A DNA stretch of 20,034 nucleotides, from assembly GCA_016288175.1 (NCBI GenBank), contig JAEEYN010000198.1, positions 1 to 20,034 on the forward strand. The letters run 5' to 3'. This document shows positions 1 to 7,154 of the stretch, one piece after another (within the stretch, counting starts at the first letter, position 1; each line of letters begins with the position of its first letter). A model generated the notes under the pieces. The model saw only the letters and a program-made list of their open reading frames with translations, was not told the DNA's origin and ran no database searches. The translations under genes and the position numbers were made by a program. The DNA is from Bacillota bacterium. GTDB lineage: Bacteria > Bacillota > Clostridia > Christensenellales > CAG-138.

Positions 1-462
1 CGTGCGAACACGAACCTTTGCCTTGCGCAGCAGGCGATCACTCCCTCCGGCTATTCCGAAGGCTGGGCCGTTTTCTCGGAGCTTATGATCGCTAAGCACG
101 CGGACAAGTACAATATCAATACCTGTCTGATCGAAAAGGACGAAAATATCGTTACCAACATCCTGATTCCCGGCTATGTGAGCATTAAAGTAAATCATGA
201 CGGCTGGACTAAGGATGATATTTCGAGCTATCTTGCCGGCTATATGATCTCAAACGAAGATTATGTCGATCTTCTCTATGAGTACTCTGTCGATGTTCCT
301 CTTTATTTCTTCAATTATGCGATGGGCTTTGCCAATCTGATGAGGATCTATGACAATGTTCCACACGATACCGATCAGCAGCTCTCGCAATTCCTCGAAA
401 GATACCTGAGCTACGGACCTTGCTTTTTCGATATCCTGAACGAAAAGTTCGGAGTTAAATAA
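1..462 (+). CDS. DUF885 family protein, C-terminal part (5' truncated by window edge)
   Basis: An open frame enters from the left edge in frame 1 and ends at TAA 460-462, giving 153 visible residues. Near its start it has an SGYSEGWAVFSE segment, which matches the YxEGWAxYxE signature of DUF885 (PF05960) proteins. This is followed by a GWTKDDISSYL stretch and a C-terminal PLYFFNYAMGFANL / FLERYLSYGPCFFDIL region like the end of that family, in which members are helical, metallopeptidase-like proteins with an upstream HExxH-type motif. The motif region lies outside the window, so catalysis cannot be judged. A peptidase or related hydrolase is an inference from family resemblance. The next gene has its own promoter, so this gene probably ends a transcription unit. 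Confidence 0.7.
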   Translation, partial: RANTNLCLAQQAITPSGYSEGWAVFSELMIAKHADKYNINTCLIEKDENIVTNILIPGYVSIKVNHDGWTKDDISSYLAGYMISNEDYVDLLYEYSVDVPLYFFNYAMGFANLMRIYDNVPHDTDQQLSQFLERYLSYGPCFFDILNEKFGVK

Positions 463-484
463 TAAAGATCCAACTCAGCAATCG

Positions 485-515
485 ATCGCGCCGGTATTGA
501 ACATGCCGGCGCGAT
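485..515 (+). terminator. GC-rich hairpin after the DUF885 gene, overlapping the recX promoter
   Basis: Perfect 10-bp arms ATCGCGCCGG (485-494) and CCGGCGCGAT (506-515) enclose an 11-nt loop. The stem lies 22 bases after the stop codon, as expected for a terminator. The bases after it (TATGATATAATC) are AT-rich but not a clean T run, so termination strength is uncertain. The loop holds the -35 element of the promoter for the next gene. Confidence 0.4.
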
Positions 516-526
516 TATGATATAAT
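497..526 (+). promoter_or_regulatory. Probable sigma-A promoter of the recX-birA-nnr-amidohydrolase-fthC operon
   Basis: TTGAAC (497-502) and a consensus TATAAT (521-526) are separated by 18 bp, and a TG one base upstream of the -10 (518-519) makes it an extended -10 promoter. Transcription would start near 533, leaving a leader of about 25 nt that contains the GGAG ribosome binding site at 545-548. Confidence 0.7.
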
Positions 527-557
527 CAGTCAATAAATCCAAGCGGAGTGCATAGAA

Positions 558-1061
558 ATGCTTAATAAAAAACAACAGCCGAACAAACGCCGTAAAGGTA
601 TCGGCGCTTATGACGAAGCGCTCGATTTTCTGACCCCGAAAGCACGCACGGTGCGCGAAATGGAGAACCACCTTGACGAATGCGATTACTCCGAGATCGA
701 AGTCATTCAAACCGTCGAGAAGCTTCGCGCGACCGGCCTTCTTGACGATGAAAAATATGCTTCGAACTTCGTTGAATCCCGTCTCAATACAAAGCCCGTG
801 AGCCGTCAGAAACTCCGTGAGCAGCTGTCCGGTCATTTTATCCCGGATGAAATCATTGATGCTGCCCTTGAAGCAGTCGACAGCGAAACGGAACTTGCAA
901 ACGCAAGAAGCGTTGCGGAGAAGTATTTCCGTCAATTTTCCTCTTTGGAGCTTACAGAGCGACTTCGCCGCGTCGGGCTGCGTCTTACGAGCAGAGGTTA
1001 TTCTTTCGACGACATCAAAACCGTCCTTTCCGAACTGACCGAAGAGCTTCCCGATGAGTAA
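558..1061 (+). CDS. recX: Regulatory protein RecX
   Basis: This 167-residue, highly charged helical protein matches RecX, a cytoplasmic modulator that binds RecA filaments and limits or tunes recombination and SOS induction. Visible family features are the N-terminal AYDEALDFLTPKARTVREMENHL region (first three-helix repeat), the LDDEKYASNFVESR segment around residues 57-70 (compare the family's LDDxxFAxxxVxxR) and the C-terminal RRVGLRLTSRGYSFDDIKTVL repeat. The length is at the short end of the Firmicutes range. The ATG is chosen because GGAG lies 9 nt upstream and the family N-terminus begins soon after. It is the first gene of the operon and overlaps birA by 8 bp, suggesting translational coupling. 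recA is not in the window. Confidence 0.9.
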   Translation: MLNKKQQPNKRRKGIGAYDEALDFLTPKARTVREMENHLDECDYSEIEVIQTVEKLRATGLLDDEKYASNFVESRLNTKPVSRQKLREQLSGHFIPDEIIDAALEAVDSETELANARSVAEKYFRQFSSLELTERLRRVGLRLTSRGYSFDDIKTVLSELTEELPDE

Positions 1062-1818
1062 TCCTCTTTTCCCGCAAATCGAATACCTCGAGACAGTTGA
1101 TTCGACAAACGCATACCTAAAGCGGAGAATCCTTTCCGGCTTCACAAATTGCGGCGAGCCGTTCTCGTGCGCGGCGAAGGAACAGACCGAAGGACGGGGG
1201 AGAAACGGTCGAAAGTGGCTGAATACCGACGGAGCTCTTATGCTGAGCGTCGCAGTCTGCCTTGAGGATCATGCCTGGCAGGCGCCTCTTGCTTCGCTTG
1301 CCGCCGCATGCGCCGCAAAGGATACCATTGATTCGTCGGGCTGTGAATCGGTAATAAAATGGCCCAATGACATCGTCTGCATCCACGAAAGCGGATATTC
1401 GAAGCTCTGCGGGATCCTTTGCGAACTTGTTCAATCGCCTTGCGGCAGTTGGTTCGCAATACTCGGCATCGGCATAAACGCCAATGCCGTTGCTGTTCCC
1501 GAAAACCTTTTGCAGCCCGCAACGTCCCTGCGCCTTGAAACCGGAAGGAGCTTCGATCTTGATGAAATGTCGGTCTTGCTGTATAAAGCGGTCTGCAGCA
1601 GAATGGATATGCTGAAAAACGATAAATACGCGCTGCTTGCCCATTACAGGAAAAACTGTTTTACTCTCGGCAAAAACGTGCGTGCAATAGAGAAGGACGG
1701 CAAAGACATCTGCGGGATTGCAGAAGCCGTTGATGATTTCGGTAGATTGATCATCAAACCCGAGAACGGCGAAACCGTTACCGTTACCGCAGCGGATGTG
1801 TCTCTGCGGCTTATTTGA
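1054..1818 (+). CDS. birA: Biotin--[acetyl-CoA-carboxylase] ligase, monofunctional type
   Basis: The enzyme activates biotin with ATP and transfers it to the lysine of biotin carrier domains such as those of acetyl-CoA carboxylase. The 254-residue protein shows the family motifs in order: ETVDSTN (13-19), GRGRNGRKW (47-55, biotin/AMP-binding loop), KWPNDI (102-107), KLCGIL (117-122, around the conserved lysine) and GIGINAN (138-144), then a small SH3-like C-terminal domain (about 205-254). It begins directly with the catalytic domain and has no N-terminal helix-turn-helix, so this is a class I ligase that should not repress biotin genes itself. The start overlaps the end of recX; the ribosome site is weak, consistent with coupling. 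No biotin-dependent enzyme is encoded nearby. Confidence 0.93.
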   Translation: MSNPLFPQIEYLETVDSTNAYLKRRILSGFTNCGEPFSCAAKEQTEGRGRNGRKWLNTDGALMLSVAVCLEDHAWQAPLASLAAACAAKDTIDSSGCESVIKWPNDIVCIHESGYSKLCGILCELVQSPCGSWFAILGIGINANAVAVPENLLQPATSLRLETGRSFDLDEMSVLLYKAVCSRMDMLKNDKYALLAHYRKNCFTLGKNVRAIEKDGKDICGIAEAVDDFGRLIIKPENGETVTVTAADVSLRLI

Positions 1819-1825
1819 TTCGAAT

Positions 1826-3289
1826 ATGGAAAGAGTACTGACAAACGAAACGATGCGGATGATCGACCGCTATATGATAAACGATATCGGCATACCCGGC
1901 GCCATACTTATGGAAAACGCGGCCATGCGCACCGCCGAAGCCGTCATGCAATGCGGACGAAGCGGTCTATGCGCTGTTCTGATCGGTCCCGGCAACAACG
2001 GCGGCGACGGCCTCGCGCTGATGCGCATTCTTGCCGCGCATGGTCGTGAATCCGTCGGTGTCCTGCTCTGTGATCCCGAAAAACTGAGCGGCGACGCCGC
2101 TCTGAACTACTCGATCGCAAAAAAGCTCGGGCTTGCTCTTTCCGATGATCCTTCCTTTATCGATAATGCCGAAGTGATCGTTGACGCTGTTTTCGGGACA
2201 GGTCTTTCCCGAAACATCGATGGAAAGCAGCTTGAAGCCATACGCCGTGCGAACAGTACCGATGCGTACAGGATCGCAGTAGATATCCCTTCCGGCATTA
2301 ACGGCGATACCGGAAGAATCATGGGGTATTGCTTCAATGCCGATGAGACCGTTGCTGTTTTTGCGGTCAAACGCGGTCTTCTTTTAACGGAAAGGCTGGA
2401 ATCCGTCGGAACGATCAGTGTCGCAAGGATAGGTCTTGTAGACGCAAAAATGCAGTCTGCACTTGACAGCGAAACGATCGTCGACGAGGCTTTCGTACGC
2501 TCGCTTCTTCCGGGAAGAAAGCGCGTTTCAAACAAAGGAAATTACGGCAGAACGCTTATCGTTGCCGGAAGTCAAACTATGCCCGGCGCGGCTGTTATGT
2601 GCACGCGCGCTGCGCTTCGCGCAGGTTCGGGGCTCACCCAGACTTTCGTACCCGCAGGTATCGAAAGCTCATTTGCGGCAACGCCCGAAACTATGCTGAT
2701 CGTTGATGACGGCACGGTCGATCTTGACGAGATGCTCCGCTGGCCCGATGCAGTTTGCTTCGGCTGCGGCGCAGGAAACGACCCGAGAAAGTTCGAAAAG
2801 GCAAAAGCCGTGCTCTGCAGCGGCAAACCTGCGGTGATCGATGCGGACGGGCTCAACCTTATGACAGAGGAGCTTAAGCAGCTTCTTTGCGCGAATCATG
2901 TGATTACTCCGCATCCCGGCGAAATGTCGCGCCTTACAGGTGCTCCCGTTTCGGAAGTACTTGCCGATCCCGTTGCTTTTGCGGTTGATTTTGCGAAGAA
3001 ATACGGCTGCACTGTGCTGCTCAAGAGCGCTGTGTCCGTGATCGCGTCACCGGACGGCAGGATACGCTATAACACTGCGGGAAACGCGGGCCTTGCAAAA
3101 GGCGGCAGCGGCGACGTGCTTTGCGGCATTATCGGTGCGCTGCTTGCGGCGGGATTGTCTCCTTTCGATGCTGCAGGTGCCGGAGCTTTTCTTCTCGGGA
3201 GCTCAGCCGATACTGCGATGAAACTGCTGAAAGAACGGATGCTGACGGCGAGCGACGTTGTTTCCGCGCTGCAATGTGATTTGTGTTGA
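1826..3289 (+). CDS. nnr: Bifunctional NAD(P)H-hydrate repair enzyme (epimerase + ADP-dependent dehydratase)
   Basis: Nnr repairs NADHX and NADPHX, the hydrated damaged forms of NAD(P)H. The N-terminal epimerase domain (about 1-215) carries LMENAA (28-33), GPGNNGGDG (54-62), DAVFGTGL (120-127) and AVDIPSGINGDTG (151-163). The C-terminal ribokinase-like dehydratase domain (about 225-487) carries GNYGRTLIVAGS (238-249), IDADGLNLM (338-346), ITPHPGEMSRLTG (360-372) and the nucleotide-binding AKGGSGDVLCG (424-434). I place the start at ATG 1826, giving 487 residues, because the family N-terminus (a TNxxMRxID motif) follows at once. An in-frame ATG at 1796 would overlap birA and add ten unrelated residues. 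Neither start has a clear Shine-Dalgarno, so coupling to birA (7-base gap) is likely. Confidence 0.94.
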   Translation: MERVLTNETMRMIDRYMINDIGIPGAILMENAAMRTAEAVMQCGRSGLCAVLIGPGNNGGDGLALMRILAAHGRESVGVLLCDPEKLSGDAALNYSIAKKLGLALSDDPSFIDNAEVIVDAVFGTGLSRNIDGKQLEAIRRANSTDAYRIAVDIPSGINGDTGRIMGYCFNADETVAVFAVKRGLLLTERLESVGTISVARIGLVDAKMQSALDSETIVDEAFVRSLLPGRKRVSNKGNYGRTLIVAGSQTMPGAAVMCTRAALRAGSGLTQTFVPAGIESSFAATPETMLIVDDGTVDLDEMLRWPDAVCFGCGAGNDPRKFEKAKAVLCSGKPAVIDADGLNLMTEELKQLLCANHVITPHPGEMSRLTGAPVSEVLADPVAFAVDFAKKYGCTVLLKSAVSVIASPDGRIRYNTAGNAGLAKGGSGDVLCGIIGALLAAGLSPFDAAGAGAFLLGSSADTAMKLLKERMLTASDVVSALQCDLC

Positions 3290-3298
3290 TTACAAAAC

Positions 3299-3303
3299 GG
3301 AGG
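3299..3303 (+). promoter_or_regulatory. Ribosome binding site fixing the amidohydrolase start
   Basis: GGAGG lies 9 nt upstream of ATG 3313. An in-frame GTG at 3283 lies upstream of this site and inside nnr, so the ATG is the better start. Confidence 0.8.
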
Positions 3304-3312
3304 TTTTTAGAT

Positions 3313-4482
3313 ATGCTTATTCTGAAAAACGGAAATGTGAAGCCCATGGCCGGCGAAGATTTCACCGGTGACATCCTGATCGACGGCGGCAAGATCGCCT
3401 CGTTCGGAACAGAACTCGAAAAGTCCTTCCCGGATGCCGAAGTCATTAACGTGACCGGCTGCACTGTCATTCCCGGCATTATCGACGCGCACTGCCATAT
3501 CGGGATGTGGGAAGATGGAATGGGGACGGAAGGTTCCGACGGTAACGATCCCTATAAACCCGTAACGCCCGAGCTCCGCTCCATCGACGGGATCAATCCT
3601 TATGACCGCTGCTATCGCGAAGCCTGCGCCGCGGGCATTACAACGGTCGTCACCGGTCCCGGCAGCGCAAACGTGATCGGCGGTCAGTTCGTAGCAATGA
3701 AGACGGCGGGGAAAGATCTTGACGATATGATCGTCAAATTCCCGCTCGCGATGAAGGCCGCTCTAGGCGAGAACCCGAAGCGCGTTTTTTCCGGGCAGAA
3801 GGCATTTTATACAAGGATGTCCGTCGCTTCTTTGCTCCGCAAAACCCTTGCCGACGCAAGGGAATACGATGAAAAGATCAAGGCAGCGGGGGATGACCCA
3901 TCAAAGCTTCCGAAGACCGATCATTCCCTCGAAGCGATGCTGCCAGTCATCCGCCGCGAACTTCCGCTGAAGATCCATGCGCACCGTATCGACGATATCA
4001 TGACTGCGATCAGAATTGCGAAAGAGTTCAACATTTGCTGCACTCTCGACCATTTTTCCGAAGGGTATATGTACATTGACCTGATAAAGGACGACATCGA
4101 TTCGCTCGAAGCCGGGATCATCGTCGGACCTTATATGAGCGGCAGAAGCAAGATCGAGCTTCGCAACTCAAGCATGGCCGCCCCCGGCATCCTCTATCAA
4201 AAAGGCGTCAAGTTCGCCATCATGACAGACCACCCGGTTATTCCGATCCAGTATCTGCCCGTATGCGCCGCCGTTGCGGTTCGTGAGGGTCTTCCCGAGA
4301 AAGCCGCTCTTGAAGCGATAACAAGGAATCCAGCGGAGATCATCGGTCTTGGCGAACGCATCGGAACTCTTGAAAAAGGCAAGGATGCCGATATCGCGGT
4401 TTTCAGAGGCGATCCTTTCGATTTCCGTACGCGCTGCGTTCTGACTCTCGTCAACGGAAAGGTGGCGCACAGTGAACTTTGA
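3313..4482 (+). CDS. Metal-dependent amidohydrolase (imidazolonepropionase-like, COG1228 type), substrate unknown
   Basis: A 389-residue member of the amidohydrolase superfamily, cytoplasmic, with no signal peptide. An N-terminal beta-sandwich half (about 1-50) leads to the GIIDAHCHIG motif, whose H60-x-H62 pair are the usual first metal ligands. Further likely ligands are in KIHAHR (H222/H224), TLDH (H247) and MTDHP (D306). The C-terminal EKGKDADIAVFRGDPFDF is the typical return to the sandwich domain. The GITTVVTGPGSANVIGGQF segment (108-126) is very distinctive. The chemistry should be hydrolysis of a C-N or cyclic amide bond, but the sequence does not reveal the substrate. It sits between two metabolite-repair genes and overlaps fthC by 11 bp, so a repair or salvage role is a reasonable inference. 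Imidazolonepropionase itself is less likely, since no other hut genes are near. Confidence 0.85.
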   Translation: MLILKNGNVKPMAGEDFTGDILIDGGKIASFGTELEKSFPDAEVINVTGCTVIPGIIDAHCHIGMWEDGMGTEGSDGNDPYKPVTPELRSIDGINPYDRCYREACAAGITTVVTGPGSANVIGGQFVAMKTAGKDLDDMIVKFPLAMKAALGENPKRVFSGQKAFYTRMSVASLLRKTLADAREYDEKIKAAGDDPSKLPKTDHSLEAMLPVIRRELPLKIHAHRIDDIMTAIRIAKEFNICCTLDHFSEGYMYIDLIKDDIDSLEAGIIVGPYMSGRSKIELRNSSMAAPGILYQKGVKFAIMTDHPVIPIQYLPVCAAVAVREGLPEKAALEAITRNPAEIIGLGERIGTLEKGKDADIAVFRGDPFDFRTRCVLTLVNGKVAHSEL

Positions 4483-5071
4483 TTGTTCCTTGACCCGCTC
4501 CGTTCCCGAATTGAAGGCTGCTCTGCGCAAGGAGATCCGCGCAAAACGCCGGTCTTTGGATACAGAAGCCGTATCCGATGCTTCTTCTGCCGTCGCCGAA
4601 CAGCTGCTCAAGCTTCCGGAGATCAAAAACGCCGGTTTAATCCTTTCGTATATGCCCGTGAAAAACGAGCTTGACGTTCGCGAGCTGAACTCGATCCTTG
4701 TTTCGCAAGGGAAAAAGATCGCGTATCCTCTTTGCATCGAGGACGGAGGTCTGCGGCTGTTTGTCCCCGAAAGCGGCAATGCTTTCACCGTCGGCAGCTA
4801 CGGCATTCTCGAACCCGATACCGAAAGATCGTCCGAAGTATTCCCCGAAAACCTTGACGCCGTAATCGTTCCCGCCGTCGCTTTTACGAAGGATTGTATG
4901 CGCCTCGGGCAGGGCGGGGGATACTACGACAGGCTGCTTACGAAAACCGATGCTGTGACCGTCGGAGTCGGTTACGATTTTCAGCTTCTCAAGTCCCTGC
5001 CGCTCGAAAGCCACGACAGACCGCTTGATTTTGTTGTCGTACCTTCCGGCGTTTTCAAGTCCGGACGTTGA
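4472..5071 (+). CDS. fthC: 5-formyltetrahydrofolate cyclo-ligase
   Basis: The enzyme (5-FCL, MTHFS) uses ATP to convert 5-formyl-THF, an inhibitory side product, to 5,10-methenyl-THF. The 199-residue protein has the basic N-terminal RKEIRAKRRSL helix (19-29), the LSYMPVKNELDV folate-site segment (58-69), GSYGILEPD (108-116) and the signature LGQGGGYYDR (145-154). The start is GTG 4472, inside the end of the amidohydrolase gene, with AAGGTGG about 8 nt upstream; the 11-bp overlap implies tight coupling. It is the last gene of the operon. I see no convincing terminator in the 100 bases after it. The B. subtilis homologue is known as yqgN. Confidence 0.93.
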   Translation: MNFDCSLTRSVPELKAALRKEIRAKRRSLDTEAVSDASSAVAEQLLKLPEIKNAGLILSYMPVKNELDVRELNSILVSQGKKIAYPLCIEDGGLRLFVPESGNAFTVGSYGILEPDTERSSEVFPENLDAVIVPAVAFTKDCMRLGQGGGYYDRLLTKTDAVTVGVGYDFQLLKSLPLESHDRPLDFVVVPSGVFKSGR

Positions 5072-5115
5072 ACCGAATTTGACGCGAAATTTTAAAGATT
5101 ATGTCGTATTGACTC

Positions 5116-5144
5116 TTGAAAACGGGCGGCTTAGGTGGTAAGAT
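5116..5144 (+). promoter_or_regulatory. Probable sigma-A promoter of the rsmD-coaD operon
   Basis: TTGAAA (5116-5121) and TAAGAT (5139-5144) are 17 bp apart, with TG at 5136-5137 giving an extended -10. A perfect TATAAT also occurs at 5145-5150 but is 23 bp from this -35, so it would act only alone or as a second weak start. The region lies between fthC and rsmD, where no coding frame is seen. Confidence 0.6.
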
Positions 5145-5172
5145 TATAATGATGAAGATTGGAGTGTGAACT

Positions 5173-5754
5173 GTGCGGATAATTGCCGGAACTGCACGCG
5201 GAAGGCTTTTCGACGCCCCCGAAGGTCTCGCAACGCGGCCGACGCTTGACCGTGTCCGCGAAGCCATGTTCGGCATGATACAGTTCGATGTTCCCGGTTC
5301 ATCTGTGCTCGATCTTTTTGCCGGAAGCGGCGGTCTCGGGCTCGAAGCGCTTTCAAGAGGAGCGGCGAGCGTTGACTTCTGCGACATCAGCAAGAAAGCC
5401 TGCGAACTGATCGCTAGGAACTGCAAGAACCTCGGTTTTTCGGATCGAAGCGCGATCCATTGCTCCGATTGTTTCGTCCTGATCGAACGGCTTGCAATGC
5501 AGAAACGGAAGTATTCGCTTGTGCTGCTCGACCCGCCATATGAATCCGGTCTGTACAAGCCCGTTCTGAAGGCGCTGACCGATTTCGATCTTCTTGAAGA
5601 CGGCTGTATTATTCTTGCAGAGCATCCGGTAAAGCTCGATATCGATCCCGGATTAAGCTGTCTCCGAACAGGCAAACCGCATCGTTACGGCGATGTTGCC
5701 GTCACAAAACTAATCTATGAAAGCGGCCTAATCGACCGCGGGAGCGAAGAGTGA
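5173..5754 (+). CDS. rsmD: 16S rRNA (guanine(966)-N(2))-methyltransferase RsmD
   Basis: RsmD is an S-adenosylmethionine-dependent enzyme that methylates G966 (E. coli numbering) of 16S rRNA in the small subunit. The 193-residue protein shows the family start MRIIAGTARGRLF, TRPTLDRVREAMF (21-33), the SAM-binding VLDLFAGSGGLGLEAL (45-60) and the N6/N2-methyltransferase motif LLDPPY (118-123). The start is GTG 5173, with GGAG (5161-5164) 8 nt upstream. Its stop overlaps the coaD start by 4 bp. The pair rsmD-coaD is conserved across Firmicutes (ylbH-coaD in Bacillus). Confidence 0.95.
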   Translation: MRIIAGTARGRLFDAPEGLATRPTLDRVREAMFGMIQFDVPGSSVLDLFAGSGGLGLEALSRGAASVDFCDISKKACELIARNCKNLGFSDRSAIHCSDCFVLIERLAMQKRKYSLVLLDPPYESGLYKPVLKALTDFDLLEDGCIILAEHPVKLDIDPGLSCLRTGKPHRYGDVAVTKLIYESGLIDRGSEE

Positions 5755-6242
5755 GCATTGCGATTTTTGCAGGATCGTTCGATCCGTTCACTGCCGGGCA
5801 TCTTGATATTGTCCAGCGTGCGGCGCCGCGTTTCGACAAACTCTATGTTTCGATCAGCCGGAATCCCGGGAAGGATCGCTCTCGCTTTACTCTCGAAGAA
5901 CGTCTTGAGCTGATCCGCGATGCGGTCTCCGGGATCGAAAACATCGAAGTCACCCATTTCGAGGGATTGCTTGTCGACTATTGCCATGAGATCGGAGCAA
6001 ACAGTCTGATCCGCAGCATCCGAAACGGCACCGATCTCGATTATGAGCGTCAGCTTGAAACCGTGAACCGTCAGCTTGACCCCGAACTCGAAACCGTATT
6101 CCTGCTTTCGAAGCCGGAACTCGCTTATATCAGCTCAACGCTTGTGCGTCAGCTCATGGATCTTGGAATCAGCATTGCGGAACTTGTTCCGAATGCAAAT
6201 CATACAATCATTCTCAATAAATTAAACGGAGGGAACCAATAA
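5751..6242 (+). CDS. coaD: Phosphopantetheine adenylyltransferase
   Basis: This enzyme carries out the penultimate step of coenzyme A synthesis, joining AMP from ATP to 4'-phosphopantetheine to give dephospho-CoA. The 163-residue length is typical. It has the nucleotidyltransferase motif GSFDPFTAGH (8-17), NSLIRSIRNGTDLDYE (84-99) and the second ATP motif ISSTLVRQ (127-134). The start is GTG 5751 in a GTGA overlap with the rsmD stop, so translation is coupled. A coiled-coil gene follows after 2 bases. Confidence 0.96.
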   Translation: MSIAIFAGSFDPFTAGHLDIVQRAAPRFDKLYVSISRNPGKDRSRFTLEERLELIRDAVSGIENIEVTHFEGLLVDYCHEIGANSLIRSIRNGTDLDYERQLETVNRQLDPELETVFLLSKPELAYISSTLVRQLMDLGISIAELVPNANHTIILNKLNGGNQ

Positions 6243-6244
6243 TC

Positions 6245-7090
6245 ATGGAACAGACAGAACTCATCATTGTTGACGCTCTCGATAAAATCGAGCAGAAGAT
6301 CTATGACAGCCAGATCCCGAGGATGCGTGCCGATGACAGGCTTCGCATCGTTAATTCCGACGTGATCGCCGACATGCTTGCCGATATCAAAACTCAGCTT
6401 CCCGCGGAGATCCGCCGCGCCAATTCGCTGCTTCTTCAGATGGACGCAAAACTTCAGTCCGCAACGGATTACGCCAACAAGATCGCAGCGGATGCGGAAA
6501 AGAATGCCGAGGATACGATGATCCGCGCCAATTCCGCCGCTCAGAAGGCGACCAACGAAGCAAATGAATACTATGATGAGAAAGTATCTCTCGGCGATGA
6601 GTATCTTGCAAACAAGATGCGCGAGGGCGACGATTATTACAACGACAGGATCTCAAAGGCGCAGGAAGATGCCGAAGCGATCATCGCGCAGGCAAATGAA
6701 GAGCGCGAGCGTCTGATCAGCGAGCACGAAGTCACTCTCGCCGCTCAGGATCAGGCGGAAGAGCTTCGCAAGAAGACGATAATGCGCTCCAACCAGGTTT
6801 ATAACAACGCGAAAAAGAGCGCCGACGACGTTCTTGCAACGCTCATGAAGTATCTTGAGGAATACTACAACGCCATTGACGCCGACAGAAAAGCGCTTGA
6901 TGTCAAGCCCGCCGAAACAGAGGCAAAGCGTCCCGATCAGCCCGCGCGTCCTCAGCCTCAGCAGGCAGCACGCCAGGAAGCCGAACCCGAACAGGATGAC
7001 AATCCTCCTTCGTTCTTCGATCTCTTCAAGCGCAAGAAAAAGCCCCAGAGCAACAGCAGCAATAACCTCGATTACGAAGACATCAACTGA
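6245..7090 (+). CDS. Alanine/glutamate-rich coiled-coil protein, DivIVA- or ATP-synthase-b-like, function unknown
   Basis: A 281-residue soluble protein with no signal peptide or membrane segment. Residues about 1-55 look globular and helical. Residues about 56-215 are one long charged helix rich in A, E, K, N and D with frequent heptad-like spacing, typical of a coiled coil. Residues about 216-250 are a proline/glutamine/glutamate-rich linker, followed by a short FFDLFKRKKK patch (hydrophobic plus basic) and a polar tail. Similar coiled-coil proteins are often found beside coaD in Clostridia and get labels such as ATPase or DivIVA-like; such labels reflect coiled-coil similarity rather than function. 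The basic-aromatic tail could touch membrane or a partner. GGAGGG at 6228-6233 is its ribosome site, and it is cotranscribed with coaD. Confidence 0.75.
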   Translation: MEQTELIIVDALDKIEQKIYDSQIPRMRADDRLRIVNSDVIADMLADIKTQLPAEIRRANSLLLQMDAKLQSATDYANKIAADAEKNAEDTMIRANSAAQKATNEANEYYDEKVSLGDEYLANKMREGDDYYNDRISKAQEDAEAIIAQANEERERLISEHEVTLAAQDQAEELRKKTIMRSNQVYNNAKKSADDVLATLMKYLEEYYNAIDADRKALDVKPAETEAKRPDQPARPQPQQAARQEAEPEQDDNPPSFFDLFKRKKKPQSNSSNNLDYEDIN

Positions 7091-7126
7091 TCCTTCGAAT
7101 CAAACATCCCCTGTTTAATTTAACTC

Positions 7127-7154
7127 AAGCGGGCCCTCTTTTGGGGGTCCGCTT
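7127..7154 (+). terminator. Terminator hairpin between convergent coaD operon and ylbJ
   Basis: A 12-bp stem (7127-7138 with 7143-7154, two G-T wobbles) closes on a TTTT loop. It begins 36 bases after the coiled-coil gene. The T content downstream is modest. On the minus strand the wobbles become mismatches, so it works best for plus-strand transcription, though it directly abuts the ylbJ stop codon and may serve both. Confidence 0.6.

Noticed and set aside
1796..1825. Upstream ATG for nnr
   Set aside because: It would overlap birA and add ten residues unlike the family; no ribosome site supports it.
5109..5150. TTGACT (5109) paired with TATAAT (5145) as the rsmD promoter
   Set aside because: The spacer would be 30 bp, far too long; TTGAAA with TAAGAT at 17 bp plus TGn is the better pair.
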